Shown piece after piece: positions 17,332-26,628 of a stretch of DNA of 64,000 nucleotides. Both the position numbers and the translations under genes were made by a program. Within the stretch, counting starts at the first letter, position 1, and every line of letters begins with the position of its first letter. Origin of the DNA: an uncultured Rhodopila sp. (lineage in GTDB: Bacteria > Pseudomonadota > Alphaproteobacteria > Acetobacterales > Acetobacteraceae); contig NZ_CAIWTY010000047.1 of the NCBI RefSeq assembly GCF_903915725.1, positions 25,411-89,410 of the forward strand, given 5' to 3'. A model generated the notes under the pieces. The model did no database searches and was not told where the DNA came from. It saw only the letters and a program-made list of their open reading frames with translations.

Positions 17332-18381
17332 TTGGTAGAAGATCGGCCTGCGGAACTACTCGACGGAATAAGCCGCGACAGTAAAATTCTCGAACTTGGC
17401 GCCAGCGTCTCGCCGATGGCCCCCCGATCAGCAGGATGGAACGTGACCGTCATCGATCACGCCACCCAGGCGGAACTGATCGAGAAGTACAAAGTCGATC
17501 CGAACGTGACGGTGGAGAACATCGAAAAGGTCGATTTCGTCTGGAAGAATGGCCCTTTGCATGAGGTCGTTCCGGCGGAGCTGCTCGGCACCTTCGACGT
17601 CCTGATCGCCAGCCACGTCATCGAGCACCTCCCCGATCCGATCGGATTTATGCAGTCCGCGACCAAATTGCTGCATCCACAGCGGGGCCAGTTGGCGCTG
17701 GCCGTGCCGGACAAGCGCTGGTGCTTCGACTACCTCAAGCAGGTCAGTTCCACCGGCCAGTTTCTCGCCGCCCACCGCATGGGCGCCCAGCGGCACAGCC
17801 TGGCGACGCGGTTCGATCATTCCGCCTACATTGCTTTCAACCACGGGCGCCCGGCCTGGGGGCGGGAGCGGCTGACCGGGCTGAAGCTGGCCGATACGCT
17901 CGACCACGCCTACAGCGAGTTCCAGTCCTGGACGGATGATCCAAACGTGCCTTACGTAGACTGCCATGCATGGCACTTCACCCCCGCCAGTTTCGCGCTG
18001 CTGATCCTGGAAGCGGCGGATATCGGGCTGCTGGATTGGCGCGTCGAGTGGCTTCGCCCGCGGGCAGGCGTGGAATTTTTCACCCGCCTGGTGCGCGGCC
18101 GGCAACACTTCAGCAGCCCGGCCGAGCGAGAAAATCGCCGCACTGAACTGCTGAAACAAATCCTGCTGGACCTGCGGGAGCAGACCGACTGGCTCGTCGA
18201 TTCAACCGAACCAAAGCCGATCGTGGTGCAGGGCGGATTTGATGAGGAGGCGAAGCAGAACTTGCAGCAAATAGCGGAAACCGCCGCCGCGCTCCGCAAT
18301 GCGATGCGGCCGGGCCGGGCGATCTGGCATCAGATGCTTCCGCTGCGCCGCACTGTTGCCAAACTCCGCGGCAGGGCCTGA
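17332..18381 (+). CDS. SAM-dependent methyltransferase (Methyltransf_11-like)
   Basis: 349 aa with a TTG start supported by TAAGGAG 8 nt upstream. The SAM-binding part is at the N-terminus (SKILELGASVSPMAP, then FDVLIASHVIEHLPDP), followed by HAWHFTPASFALLILEA, a pattern of glycan-cluster methyltransferases. The C-terminal third is helical and may mediate partner contacts. It lies 12 bp after the giant methyltransferase-glycosyltransferase and is probably cotranscribed with it, pointing to modification of the same surface glycan. Confidence 0.85.
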   Translation: MVEDRPAELLDGISRDSKILELGASVSPMAPRSAGWNVTVIDHATQAELIEKYKVDPNVTVENIEKVDFVWKNGPLHEVVPAELLGTFDVLIASHVIEHLPDPIGFMQSATKLLHPQRGQLALAVPDKRWCFDYLKQVSSTGQFLAAHRMGAQRHSLATRFDHSAYIAFNHGRPAWGRERLTGLKLADTLDHAYSEFQSWTDDPNVPYVDCHAWHFTPASFALLILEAADIGLLDWRVEWLRPRAGVEFFTRLVRGRQHFSSPAERENRRTELLKQILLDLREQTDWLVDSTEPKPIVVQGGFDEEAKQNLQQIAETAAALRNAMRPGRAIWHQMLPLRRTVAKLRGRA

Positions 18382-19614
18382 CTAGCGCCGCCCGGTCGGG
18401 ACCTGGTTGAATGGAATGCCCTTGTCAGCCCTGCTATCAGGCGGCAATCCCAGCACCCGTTCCGCAATGATATTCCGCAGGATCTCATCCGATCCTCCGG
18501 CAATCCGCATCCCGGGGGAAGTCAGAAGCGCGGATTGAAACATCGCGTACGCCTCCGCCAGATCGTCATCGATCACCAGGCCGGCGGCTCCCATCAGATC
18601 CAGGCCGTAACTGGCAATATCCTGCTGCTTCGATGCGTTGACCAGCTTGTGAATCGAGTTCTCGGGCCCGGGGGTTTCGCCCTTCGACAGCGCGGTCATG
18701 GTCCGGAACCGGGTGAACTTCAGGCCCTGCGACCGTGCATGCCATTCGGCGATCCGTTCGCGTACCGCAGCGTTCTGGATCGCCGGCTTGCCGTCGATCC
18801 GCAGTCTGCGAGACAACTCCACCAGATCGTCCACCTCCGGCCGTTGCACATCGCCCACGGCCAGCCGTTCGGTCATCAGCGTGGTCAGCGACACCCGCCA
18901 TCCCTGCCCGACCGCACCCAGACGCTGGCTGTCGGGCACCCGCACATCGGTGAAAAACACCTCGTTGAAATGGCGCGCCCCGGACATCTGATGGATCGGA
19001 CGCACCTCGATTCCCGGCGATTTCATGTCCAGAAAGAAAAACGTCAGCCCCTCATGCTTCGGCACCTTCGGATCGGTTCGTACGACGATAATTCCGAAAT
19101 CCGACAGATGCGCTCCGGATGTCCAGATCTTCTGCCCGTTAATGATCCAGTCGCCACCATCACGCTCGGCCCGTGTACGCAACGCCGCCAGATCCGATCC
19201 ACCCGCGGGCTCGCTGAACAACTGGCACCACACTTCCTCCCCGCGCAAAGCCGGCCGCACGTAACGATCGAGCTGATCATCCGCCGCATAGGCCATCATC
19301 GTCGGGATGCACATCCCCAGGCCGATTTCATAAAGCCCGCGCGGCACGATGAAATCGCCTTCCTCCTGATTATAGATCACCTGCAGTATCGGCGATGCCT
19401 CCCGCCCGCCAAACCGTTTCGGCCATGTCAGACAGGCGAAGCCCGCATCAGCCTTCTTTGCCTGCCATTTCTTGCACCGAACAACCGCCTCCGCGTCGAG
19501 CCCGCCCTGCCGGAGCACCGGCCGGGTCCCGACCCTGGGTTTGGCATTGGCGGTCAGGAACGCTCGCGCCTCGGCACGGAACGCTGCTTCCTCAGGCGTG
19601 TCGTTGAAATCCAT
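18382..19614 (-). CDS. Acyl-CoA dehydrogenase, FadE17-like
   Basis: About 410 aa, starting at MDFNDTPEEAAFRAEARAFL with AAGGGA 7 nt upstream. It oxidises an acyl-CoA to an enoyl-CoA with FAD and passes electrons to ETF. Motifs: CQLFSEPAGGSDLAALRTRA (FAD/substrate loop), WIINGQKIWTSGAHLSDFGI, and the C-terminal GGSDEILRNIIAERVLGLP. It starts 13 bp after the stop of the other acyl-CoA dehydrogenase; such unequal pairs often form alpha2beta2 enzymes used for bulky or sterol-like acyl-CoAs. Confidence 0.93.
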   Translation of the reverse strand: MDFNDTPEEAAFRAEARAFLTANAKPRVGTRPVLRQGGLDAEAVVRCKKWQAKKADAGFACLTWPKRFGGREASPILQVIYNQEEGDFIVPRGLYEIGLGMCIPTMMAYAADDQLDRYVRPALRGEEVWCQLFSEPAGGSDLAALRTRAERDGGDWIINGQKIWTSGAHLSDFGIIVVRTDPKVPKHEGLTFFFLDMKSPGIEVRPIHQMSGARHFNEVFFTDVRVPDSQRLGAVGQGWRVSLTTLMTERLAVGDVQRPEVDDLVELSRRLRIDGKPAIQNAAVRERIAEWHARSQGLKFTRFRTMTALSKGETPGPENSIHKLVNASKQQDIASYGLDLMGAAGLVIDDDLAEAYAMFQSALLTSPGMRIAGGSDEILRNIIAERVLGLPPDSRADKGIPFNQVPTGRR

Positions 19615-19627
19615 GACGTCCGTCCCT

Positions 19628-20728
19628 TCAGGCCGCGTTGCGGCTTTCCAGCAAATCGACCAGCCGGTGCTTCCAGAACGGTGCTGAACCAATCGTCAGC
19701 CCGAGCTGCTTGGACCGCCGGTAGAACAAGTGACAATCCACCGCCCAGGTGAACCCGATGCCCCCATGCGTCTGGATATTTTCCTTCGACGCCAAATCGA
19801 ACGCCTCGGTCGCCGACACCCGGGCCGTCGCCGCCACCAGCGGCAGATCGGTCGCATCAGCGCCCAACGCCCAGGCGCCGTAATAGGCATTCGACCGGGC
19901 CAGCTCCAACGCCACATACATGTCCGCCAGCTTATGCTTGATCGCCTGGAACGAGCCGATCGGCCGCCCGAATGCATAACGATCCAAAGCGTAGTCCCGC
20001 GCCATGGTCAGGCAGGCATCCGCGCCGCCAACCTGTTCGAATGCAAACAGAATAGCCGCCCGGTCCAGCACGCGCTGCACTGAACCCCAGCCGCCGCCCA
20101 GCCTTTCAACCGAAGTCGCATCGAAATCGAGCCGCGCGTGGTTGCGCGTCGGATCGAGGGTTTTCAGTTCGCGCCGCCGCACGCCCGCGAGATCCGCCAG
20201 GAACAGGGCCGGCTGCCCGGACTCGTCGCGTGCAACGACCACCGTGATGCCGGCGATACCGCCATCCGCCACCGGCCACTTCGATCCTTTCAAAAAGCCG
20301 CCGACAACCCGGGCGTGGATCGCCGCCGGCTCGGGGTGGCCGCTGCCTTCCGACAGCGCAAAACAGCCGATAACGGAACCGTCGGCGAGTTTTGGCAGCC
20401 ATTCGCGGCGTTGCGCATCCGAACCGGCGGTCAGGATTGCCTCCGCCGTCAGATACGCGGTGGAACCAAACGGCACCGGCGCCAAGGCGCGGCCGATTTC
20501 CTCGGCCAGCACGCACAATCCTTCGTAACCGAGGCCGGCGCCCCCGAATGTTTCCGGGATTGCCGCGCCGATCCAGCCCATCCGGCCGATTTCGCGCCAC
20601 AGATCGGCCGCGAACACCTCCTGCCCGTCCGCCGATCGGCGCACCACGGCCGAACTGCATTGCTCCGAAAGGAACCGCCGCACCTGGTCCCGGAGTTGCT
20701 TAAGCTCATCGGAAAAATCGAAGTTCAT
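19628..20728 (-). CDS. Acyl-CoA dehydrogenase, second subunit of the pair
   Basis: This 366-aa member of the acyl-CoA dehydrogenase family has the N-terminal helical domain (MNFDFSDELKQLRDQVRRFL), the middle beta domain and the C-terminal FAD-contact region (YGRPIGSFQAIKHKLAD-like: FGRPIGSFQAIKHKLADMY, then QTHGGIGFTWAVDCHLFYRR). It is shorter than its downstream partner and more divergent, as in heteromeric FadE26/FadE27-type pairs. It is the upstream gene of the pair and lies 57 bp downstream of the MOSC gene on the same strand. Confidence 0.92.
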   Translation of the reverse strand: MNFDFSDELKQLRDQVRRFLSEQCSSAVVRRSADGQEVFAADLWREIGRMGWIGAAIPETFGGAGLGYEGLCVLAEEIGRALAPVPFGSTAYLTAEAILTAGSDAQRREWLPKLADGSVIGCFALSEGSGHPEPAAIHARVVGGFLKGSKWPVADGGIAGITVVVARDESGQPALFLADLAGVRRRELKTLDPTRNHARLDFDATSVERLGGGWGSVQRVLDRAAILFAFEQVGGADACLTMARDYALDRYAFGRPIGSFQAIKHKLADMYVALELARSNAYYGAWALGADATDLPLVAATARVSATEAFDLASKENIQTHGGIGFTWAVDCHLFYRRSKQLGLTIGSAPFWKHRLVDLLESRNAA

Positions 20729-20785
20729 GGCGCTTGTTTCCCCTCTTGCCGGAAGGTTGCCAGCAGTCGGGGCGGCTGTGAAGCG

Positions 20786-21328
20786 TCAGACCGGAAGCAG
20801 GCGCCGATGCGGTTCCGGCGGCAACACGACCACGATCGGATCGCCGGGCCGAACCGTGCCGCCTTGCAGGACAACGGCCATGATTCCTGCCTTTCTGACC
20901 AAGCCGCCGGTCGCGTCACGATCCAAAGTCGCCGCCATCAAGCCGGGCTGGAAACGATCGAGTTGGACGCAGGGGTTGCGCAAACCGGTTACCTGCACGC
21001 GCGCGGACTCGCCGATGCGGAGGATCGAGTCTGTCGGTAGCCCAAGCAGGTCGACTCCCGACGTCAGGATATTTTCGCCGATCTGTCCGGGACCCACCAA
21101 AAAGCCTCTGGCTTTCAACTCCAGCAGAAGTTCGCTGTGCAGCAGATGAACCTGCCGCAGGTTGGGCTGCGCCGGATCGCGGGCGACGCGGGACCGATGC
21201 TGCACTGTTTTACCCGCATGCGCGTCGCCTTCGACGCCAAGGCCGGCCAGCAGCGTGATCCACATCGCAGGCTGCTTGCTGAAATGGTGGCCGCTGCGCT
21301 GACAAACGGCTTCGACAATCGCTCGCAT
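20786..21328 (-). CDS. MOSC domain-containing protein
   Basis: About 180 aa. The MOSC (molybdenum cofactor sulfurase C-terminal) core is visible: GVEGDAHAGKTVQHRSR near the N-terminus, PGQIGENILTSGVDLLGLP, and LRNPCVQLDRF with the conserved cysteine. MOSC proteins carry sulfur or bind molybdenum cofactor in detoxifying or sulfur-transfer reactions. The partner molybdoenzyme is not in the window. ATG 21328 is chosen because the family N-terminus begins there; an upstream ATG at 21355 is also open and no clear ribosome-binding site separates them. Confidence 0.85.
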   Translation of the reverse strand: MRAIVEAVCQRSGHHFSKQPAMWITLLAGLGVEGDAHAGKTVQHRSRVARDPAQPNLRQVHLLHSELLLELKARGFLVGPGQIGENILTSGVDLLGLPTDSILRIGESARVQVTGLRNPCVQLDRFQPGLMAATLDRDATGGLVRKAGIMAVVLQGGTVRPGDPIVVVLPPEPHRRLLPV

Positions 21329-21443
21329 GCGACGGACAATGCCAGCCGCCGCCACCGCTGGCGAGATGCGGAAGCCGCATCGTCACAATAGCGGCCAGGC
21401 CGGGGCGCGCCGAAACGTTGAACGGCGCGCCCCGAATTTTGGA

Positions 21444-21647
21444 CTAGGCGTCGCTCTTGTGCACACCCTTCTCGCGATTTTCCTTCAACCGCCCGTCATG
21501 CTCGGGATCCTTGACCGCGCCCTGGGTATGCGCGCTGCCATGGCTGGATTCCTTGCTTGTGCCGCTCTCGCGGTTTTCCTTCAGCCGCCCGTCATGCTCG
21601 GGATCCTTAACCGCGCCACGAGTATGCGTGTTGGTGTCATTCGCCAT
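21444..21647 (-). CDS. Small hydrophilic protein with two internal repeats
   Basis: About 67 aa, with GAGGAG 7 nt before the ATG at 21647. It consists almost entirely of two copies of a 28-residue unit whose core is GAVKDPEHDGRLKENRE, first after NTHTR and again after SAHTQ. The repeat is visible at DNA level too (about 21465-21540 versus 21573-21635). It is strongly charged, has no hydrophobic segment and is probably unstructured, like small stress-related proteins. The function is not recognised. Confidence 0.7.
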   Translation of the reverse strand: MANDTNTHTRGAVKDPEHDGRLKENRESGTSKESSHGSAHTQGAVKDPEHDGRLKENREKGVHKSDA

Positions 21648-21806
21648 AAACGGCTCCTCATCCAAGCTGCGTCCGGCGAAAATGCGCCGGCCGAGATTGC
21701 AAAACGCGACAGCGCGGCCGGAAGTTGGACTGCTCACCCGGGCTTTGACCGAGACGGCCGATCGGCCGGCGGAACCGCGGGTTTTGCAACGTTATCGGTG
21801 ACCGCG

Positions 21807-23525
21807 TCAGGACCCGGAAGCGCGCCACCGGCGCTCCGCCTCGTCCCAGGCCGCAAGCGGCTGCAGGTCGGGCACCCAGGCGAGACCGGACTTGCCGTCG
21901 GACGATACCGCTTCGCCCGTAACAACCACGTCCAGCAGCGCCGGCCGGTGCGCCAGCGCGCGGTCGATCGCCGGCTTCAGTTGCGCCTCGGTCTCGACCC
22001 GTTCCGCGTGCAGTCCGAACGCCCGCGCCATCGCCGCATAATCGCTGTGCTGCAGCCGCGTTCCCACGACCTTGCCATGCGTAACCGCCTGGTCGTGCAC
22101 TTCAATCTGCCACGCCCCGTTGTTCGCAACGACGAACAGAACCGGAGCCTGGTGCCGGACGGCGGTGTCGATTTCCATCGCGTTGAATCCGAAAGCGCCA
22201 TCGCCTGTCGCAACGACAACGGGACGGTCCGGGAAGGCCAGGCTCGCGGCCACGCCGTATGGCACGCCGACGCCGATGCAGCCGAACGGCCCGGGGTCAA
22301 GCATGTCCGGCGCGTTCAGGCCGACACGGCCGAATGCCAGGAAATCGCCTCCGTCGTTGATCACGATGGCATCGTTACCAATGGCGTCCTGGAGCGCTGC
22401 AAGCACCCGGTTCGGATGCAGCCGTCCGTCGGAACCCGCCGGCGTGGACGCCATTGTTTGCCGCAACTTCCTGGCCCTGTCCTCGTGGCCCTGACGCAGC
22501 TTCGCCGCCCACTCCCTGTCGACCTCCGAGGTCCGGTTACCGGCAGCTTCAACGATGCCGCGCAGGGCCTCGGCCGGGCTGGCGATGATTTCGACGACGC
22601 CGCGGCGGTTGTCACGGACTTCGCCGGGCACATCACCGATGCGAACGAACCGGGCGGACTGAAACACCGAAGGAGACCCGAACGCGAGCTGGAAGTCCAG
22701 CCGCCGGCCAACAGTCAGCACCACATCGGCGTCGCCCATCACCGCGCCACGCATCGCCCCGACGACGGAGGGATGTGTGTCCGGAACGATCCCGCGGCTT
22801 TCGCCGGTGTCGAGATAGACCGCGCCAAGACGGTCGAGCAGCGAAACGAGTTCCGGTCCGGCGCCCCGCGCACCGCGCCCGGAAATGACCAGCACGCGGC
22901 GTGCGGACCAGAGAACGTCCACTGCTTTCGAGACCTGCGCGGAATCCGGCCGCGTCACCACCCGGGGTTTCTCGCAGAGATGTTCCTCCAGTTGCAGCAC
23001 CGCCGGCACCGCGGCGCGCAACGTATCGGTCGGGAAATCGATGAACGATGGGCCGGGTTCGCCGCAGTCGCCAAAAGCGCAGGTGATCGCCGCGTCGAGT
23101 TCCGCCAGCGCGAGGCTCGGCTCCCGCACGGTGCGGGCATAGCGGGTGATCGAGCGGACCAGTTGGGTATGATCCAGGTCCTGCAGGCCGCCGCGGTTTT
23201 CCTGCGGCCGCGGCGCTGCGCCCGAAACGATCAGCACCGGCGCGCGCGACACATGCGCGTTGGCAATGCCGGTGATCGCATTTGTCAGCCCGGGCCCGGC
23301 GGTGACCAGCGCGACGCCCAGCTCGCCGGTCAGCTCCGCATGCGCCTGCGCCATATGCACGGCCGCGCGCTCGTCACGAACGTCGATGATCCGGATGCCC
23401 TCGGCGTCAAGACGCATCCATATCGGCATGATGTGTCCGCCGCACAGCGCGAACACGCGCTTCACGCCGCGCCGCTGCAACAGCCGGGCGACAAGGCCGG
23501 CAACGCTGTCGGGGGAAATGGTCAT
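21807..23525 (-). CDS. Thiamine diphosphate-dependent enzyme (acetolactate synthase / 2-hydroxyacyl-CoA lyase-like)
   Basis: This 572-aa three-domain ThDP enzyme has an N-terminal pyrimidine domain with the catalytic glutamate in DVRDERAAVHMA and TAGPGLTNAITGIANAH. A middle domain follows, then the C-terminal ThDP motif VATGDGAFGFNAMEIDTAVR ... VVANNGAW. It is annotated as acetolactate synthase-like by overall fold. However, it overlaps an acyl-CoA ligase by 4 bp and no regulatory ilvH subunit is present, which fits a catabolic CoA-thioester lyase or decarboxylase (2-hydroxyacyl-CoA lyase or oxalyl-CoA decarboxylase type) better than branched-chain amino-acid synthesis. The substrate is inferred only. 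Confidence 0.85.
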   Translation of the reverse strand: MTISPDSVAGLVARLLQRRGVKRVFALCGGHIMPIWMRLDAEGIRIIDVRDERAAVHMAQAHAELTGELGVALVTAGPGLTNAITGIANAHVSRAPVLIVSGAAPRPQENRGGLQDLDHTQLVRSITRYARTVREPSLALAELDAAITCAFGDCGEPGPSFIDFPTDTLRAAVPAVLQLEEHLCEKPRVVTRPDSAQVSKAVDVLWSARRVLVISGRGARGAGPELVSLLDRLGAVYLDTGESRGIVPDTHPSVVGAMRGAVMGDADVVLTVGRRLDFQLAFGSPSVFQSARFVRIGDVPGEVRDNRRGVVEIIASPAEALRGIVEAAGNRTSEVDREWAAKLRQGHEDRARKLRQTMASTPAGSDGRLHPNRVLAALQDAIGNDAIVINDGGDFLAFGRVGLNAPDMLDPGPFGCIGVGVPYGVAASLAFPDRPVVVATGDGAFGFNAMEIDTAVRHQAPVLFVVANNGAWQIEVHDQAVTHGKVVGTRLQHSDYAAMARAFGLHAERVETEAQLKPAIDRALAHRPALLDVVVTGEAVSSDGKSGLAWVPDLQPLAAWDEAERRWRASGS

Positions 23526-25087
23526 GCTGTGCCTCCCTCCAGGAATTTTGCCTTGAGTTCGCGATAGAGCAACTTGCCCAACCCGTTGCGCGGCAGTTCA
23601 CTTTCAGACACGAACGCATAGGACCGCGGCCGCTTGTATCCCGCGACCCGCTCTTTCGACCAATCGGCAAGATCGGCTTCGGTCAGCGCCGCGCCGTCCT
23701 GCGGCACGACGACCGCATGCACGCGCTCGCCCCATTTTTCGTCGGGCAAACCGATGACAGCGACTTCCTTGACCAGCGGATGGGCGCCGACAAGCGCTTC
23801 GACTTCGGACGGATAGACATTTTCGCCGCCCGAAATGATCATGTTGCTCTTGCGGTCGACCAGTTGGATGAAACCGTCCGCGTCGCGCCGCGCCATGTCG
23901 CCGACGGTGCAATAATCGCCGCGGAAAGCCTCTTGCGTCTTCGCCGGCAATTTCCAGTAGCCGTCGAACGTATACGGTGTGCTGGAGTAAAGTTCGCCAG
24001 CCTCTCCGTCCCGAACTTCCCGTCCAGCCTCATCCAACAGCCTGATCGGCCCTGAACCGATACATTCTCGGCCGACAGAGCCGAGCTTGGCGAATTGCTC
24101 GTGCGGATGCAGCATCGTTACCCATCCGGTTTCCGTCGCGCCGTAGAATTCGTACAGTCCGGAATGCGGAAACATCTCCATCACCGCGCGCTTGGTATCC
24201 GGACGCGCCGGCGCCGATGAAATCAACAGCTTGGTGATCTTATCGAGGTTCTGTTGCGACCGCACCGCAGCCGGCAGACCAAGCATCAAAATGTAATGCG
24301 TCGGGACCAGCGACGTGAACGTCGAGCCGCTTTCTGCGAGCGTACGAACGCAGTGTTCCGGATCAAAGCTCTTGCGCGAATAGATTGTAGTCACGGCACC
24401 GCAATAGGCGAACGCACCGAAGCAGTAGAGCGAATTCGCGTGGCACATCGGCATAACCAGCAGGGCGCCGTCGTCGCGGGTGAAGCCGAACTCGATATCG
24501 CCGATCAGCGACATCATGGTCGCCCCGTGATGGCTGCGAATGGCGCCCTTCGGATTGCCGGTCGTTCCGGAGGTGTACATCAGGGCCGCCGGGTCCGAGG
24601 GCAGAACCAGTTGATCGGGTTCGCTGTCCCGCGCCGCCGCGATGACGCTTTCGTAGTCGCGATAACCCGCCGGACAGCGAGACGTGCCGAAATGGACGAA
24701 ATTGTCCGCCGGTACGGGCAGGTCCCTGCGAATCTCCTCGATGATGCCGGCGAGCTCGTCCTGGACAATGACCGCGGAGGCTTCGGCGTTCTCGATGATG
24801 AACTGCACTTCCCGGCCAACCAGCCGGAAGTTTATCGGCACCGCGACCAGACCCGCCTTCGCCGTGGCGGCGTATATCTCGGCCCATTCGACGCAATTAT
24901 AGGCCAGAATTGCCACCCGGTCGCCCTTCGTCAGGCCAAGTCCGAGCAAGCCATTGGCCAGACGGCACGAACGCCGGTTCCATTGCGCGAACGTCATGCT
25001 GCGGTCGAGATCCCGGGCGCCGATGCGATCGGGCGACAATCGCGCGTGGACGGAAAGCATCTGGCCGAGATGCAGAGGGTTTTTCAT
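23522..25087 (-). CDS. Acyl-CoA synthetase (AMP-forming, long-chain-fatty-acid-CoA-ligase-like)
   Basis: This 521-aa ANL superfamily enzyme activates a carboxylic acid to its CoA thioester through an acyl-adenylate. Motifs: P-loop ALMYTSGTTGNPKGAIRSHH, YEFYGATETGWVTML, and the hinge and A8 core GDMARRDADGFIQLVDRKSN followed by GGENVYPSEVE, then the catalytic lysine region ELPRNGLGKLLYREL. It is the first enzyme after the MFS importer (30-bp gap) and overlaps the ThDP enzyme by 4 bp, so import, activation and cleavage may be coupled. The acid itself cannot be read from sequence. Confidence 0.93.
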   Translation of the reverse strand: MKNPLHLGQMLSVHARLSPDRIGARDLDRSMTFAQWNRRSCRLANGLLGLGLTKGDRVAILAYNCVEWAEIYAATAKAGLVAVPINFRLVGREVQFIIENAEASAVIVQDELAGIIEEIRRDLPVPADNFVHFGTSRCPAGYRDYESVIAAARDSEPDQLVLPSDPAALMYTSGTTGNPKGAIRSHHGATMMSLIGDIEFGFTRDDGALLVMPMCHANSLYCFGAFAYCGAVTTIYSRKSFDPEHCVRTLAESGSTFTSLVPTHYILMLGLPAAVRSQQNLDKITKLLISSAPARPDTKRAVMEMFPHSGLYEFYGATETGWVTMLHPHEQFAKLGSVGRECIGSGPIRLLDEAGREVRDGEAGELYSSTPYTFDGYWKLPAKTQEAFRGDYCTVGDMARRDADGFIQLVDRKSNMIISGGENVYPSEVEALVGAHPLVKEVAVIGLPDEKWGERVHAVVVPQDGAALTEADLADWSKERVAGYKRPRSYAFVSESELPRNGLGKLLYRELKAKFLEGGTA

Positions 25088-25117
25088 GAACGGTTTCCTC
25101 CTTTCACCGATGATTTT

Positions 25118-26431
25118 TTATTTGTTTACGAGACGCCCCGGGATGGCGAGGATCAGTACCCCGCCGATGGCAAGCAGACCGGCGAACAGATACAGGCTGG
25201 CCGAGGTGCTGTGCGTCAGGTCGGTCATCCAGCCAACCAGGAAGGTGCTGGCGAATCCGGCGATGTTGCCCAGCGAATTGACCAGTGCGATGCCGGCGGC
25301 GGCGGCGGCTCCGCCCAGGAATGCGGCGGGCAGGCTCCAGAACGCGGCCTGCGCGCTCGACGCTCCCGCGGTCGCCAGGATCAACCCGACCATGGCGAGC
25401 AGCGTGTTGCCGCCGGCCAGGGCGGTCGTCGCAAGGCCCACTGCGGTCACCATGCACGGCACCAAAGTGTGCCAGCGGCGCTCCCGCAGCCGATCGGCGC
25501 TGCTGGTCACGAGGATCATGGAAATGATGGCGGCGATGTAGGGTACCGCGGTCAACAGGCCGATCTCGAATGGGTCGGCTATGCCGGTTTGCTTGATGAT
25601 GGTCGGCAGCCAGAAGCTGATAATATAGATGCCGCTGGCGACGCAGAAGTAGATCAACCCGAGCAGCCAGACCCGCCCCGTCCTGAAAGCAGCGGAAAGC
25701 TGTGAATGCGACTCCTTCTGCTTGTCCTCATGGGCGATGTTGTCGGCGATGATGCGCTTTTCTTCAGCGTCCAGCCACTTTGCGGAGGCAACGCGGTTGT
25801 CGAGATAGAACAGCGTGACGATGCCCAGCACCAACGACGGAATGGTCTCCAGCAGGAACAGCCACTGCCAGCCGCTCAGGCCGCGTGCGCCGCTGACCTC
25901 ATTGAGGATCCAGCCGGACAGCGGGCCGCCGAAGATGCTGGCCATCGGGATCGCGGTCAGGAACAGCGCGGTGATGCGGCCGCGGCGGCTGGCCGGGTAC
26001 CAATAGGTCAGATAAAGCAGGATGCCCGGTATGAACCCGGCCTCCGCGACGCCCAGCAGGAAGCGCAGCACGTAGAAGCTGAGCGGTGTGTGCACGAAGA
26101 TCATGGCGCCTGAAATCAAACCCCAGGTGAGCATGATCCGCGCGATCCACACCCGTCCGCCGACGCGGTGCATGATGATGTTGCTCGGCACTTCGAACAA
26201 CACGTAGCCGAGGAAGAAGATACCGGCGCCGAAGCCGTATACAGTCTCGCTGAAGTTCAGCTCATGCAGCATCTGCAACTTGGCGAAGCCGACATTGACG
26301 CGGTCAAGATAGGCCGCGAGGTAGCAGAGGAACAGGAACGGCACGATGCGCAGTGTGACCTTGCGATACGTTCGCTCTTCCACCGACTGCCGAGCGGCCT
26401 GGCCGAACGGTGTGGATGCAGCCTGTGACAT
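25118..26431 (-). CDS. MFS transporter, anion:cation symporter (phthalate/tartrate-like) family
   Basis: This 437-aa major facilitator protein has 12 predicted helices. The N-terminus RKVTLRIVPFLFLCYLAAYL then DRVNVGFAKLQM is the signature of the ACS family, which imports organic anions such as phthalate, tartrate or glucarate with protons. The cytoplasmic loop after helix 6 carries DAEEKRIIADNIAHEDKQ. It is the first gene of the minus-strand catabolic run and presumably imports the carboxylate that the next gene activates. Confidence 0.92.
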   Translation of the reverse strand: MSQAASTPFGQAARQSVEERTYRKVTLRIVPFLFLCYLAAYLDRVNVGFAKLQMLHELNFSETVYGFGAGIFFLGYVLFEVPSNIIMHRVGGRVWIARIMLTWGLISGAMIFVHTPLSFYVLRFLLGVAEAGFIPGILLYLTYWYPASRRGRITALFLTAIPMASIFGGPLSGWILNEVSGARGLSGWQWLFLLETIPSLVLGIVTLFYLDNRVASAKWLDAEEKRIIADNIAHEDKQKESHSQLSAAFRTGRVWLLGLIYFCVASGIYIISFWLPTIIKQTGIADPFEIGLLTAVPYIAAIISMILVTSSADRLRERRWHTLVPCMVTAVGLATTALAGGNTLLAMVGLILATAGASSAQAAFWSLPAAFLGGAAAAAGIALVNSLGNIAGFASTFLVGWMTDLTHSTSASLYLFAGLLAIGGVLILAIPGRLVNK

Positions 26432-26628
26432 CCCTTTGTTCTCCCTGTTTGCTTTCGACGTGGACGCGCGGCGTATCGCTTGTCCTCACATCTAGTTTCG
26501 TTGGCGCCGCGAAAGCGCAGGTTAGCCTTACCCGGGCGACCTATTCAGTCCAGTGTCTCATGGGGTCGGTCGCGATCAATATGGCGGGCGCGCCGCCGTT
26601 TCCCTCCAGGGGCAGCAGCCCGGGATGA
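26432..26628. other. Intergenic region upstream of the MFS gene
   Basis: This 197-bp region holds no gene. It should contain the promoter of the MFS-ligase-lyase unit and the 3' end of the sulfotransferase transcript. No clear operator or terminator was recognised. Confidence 0.4.

Noticed and set aside
21327..23567. Very long plus-strand open frame opposite the ThDP and MOSC genes
   Set aside because: It is rich in Arg, His and Pro, has no domain motif, and mirrors well-supported genes on the other strand. This is a common effect of high GC.
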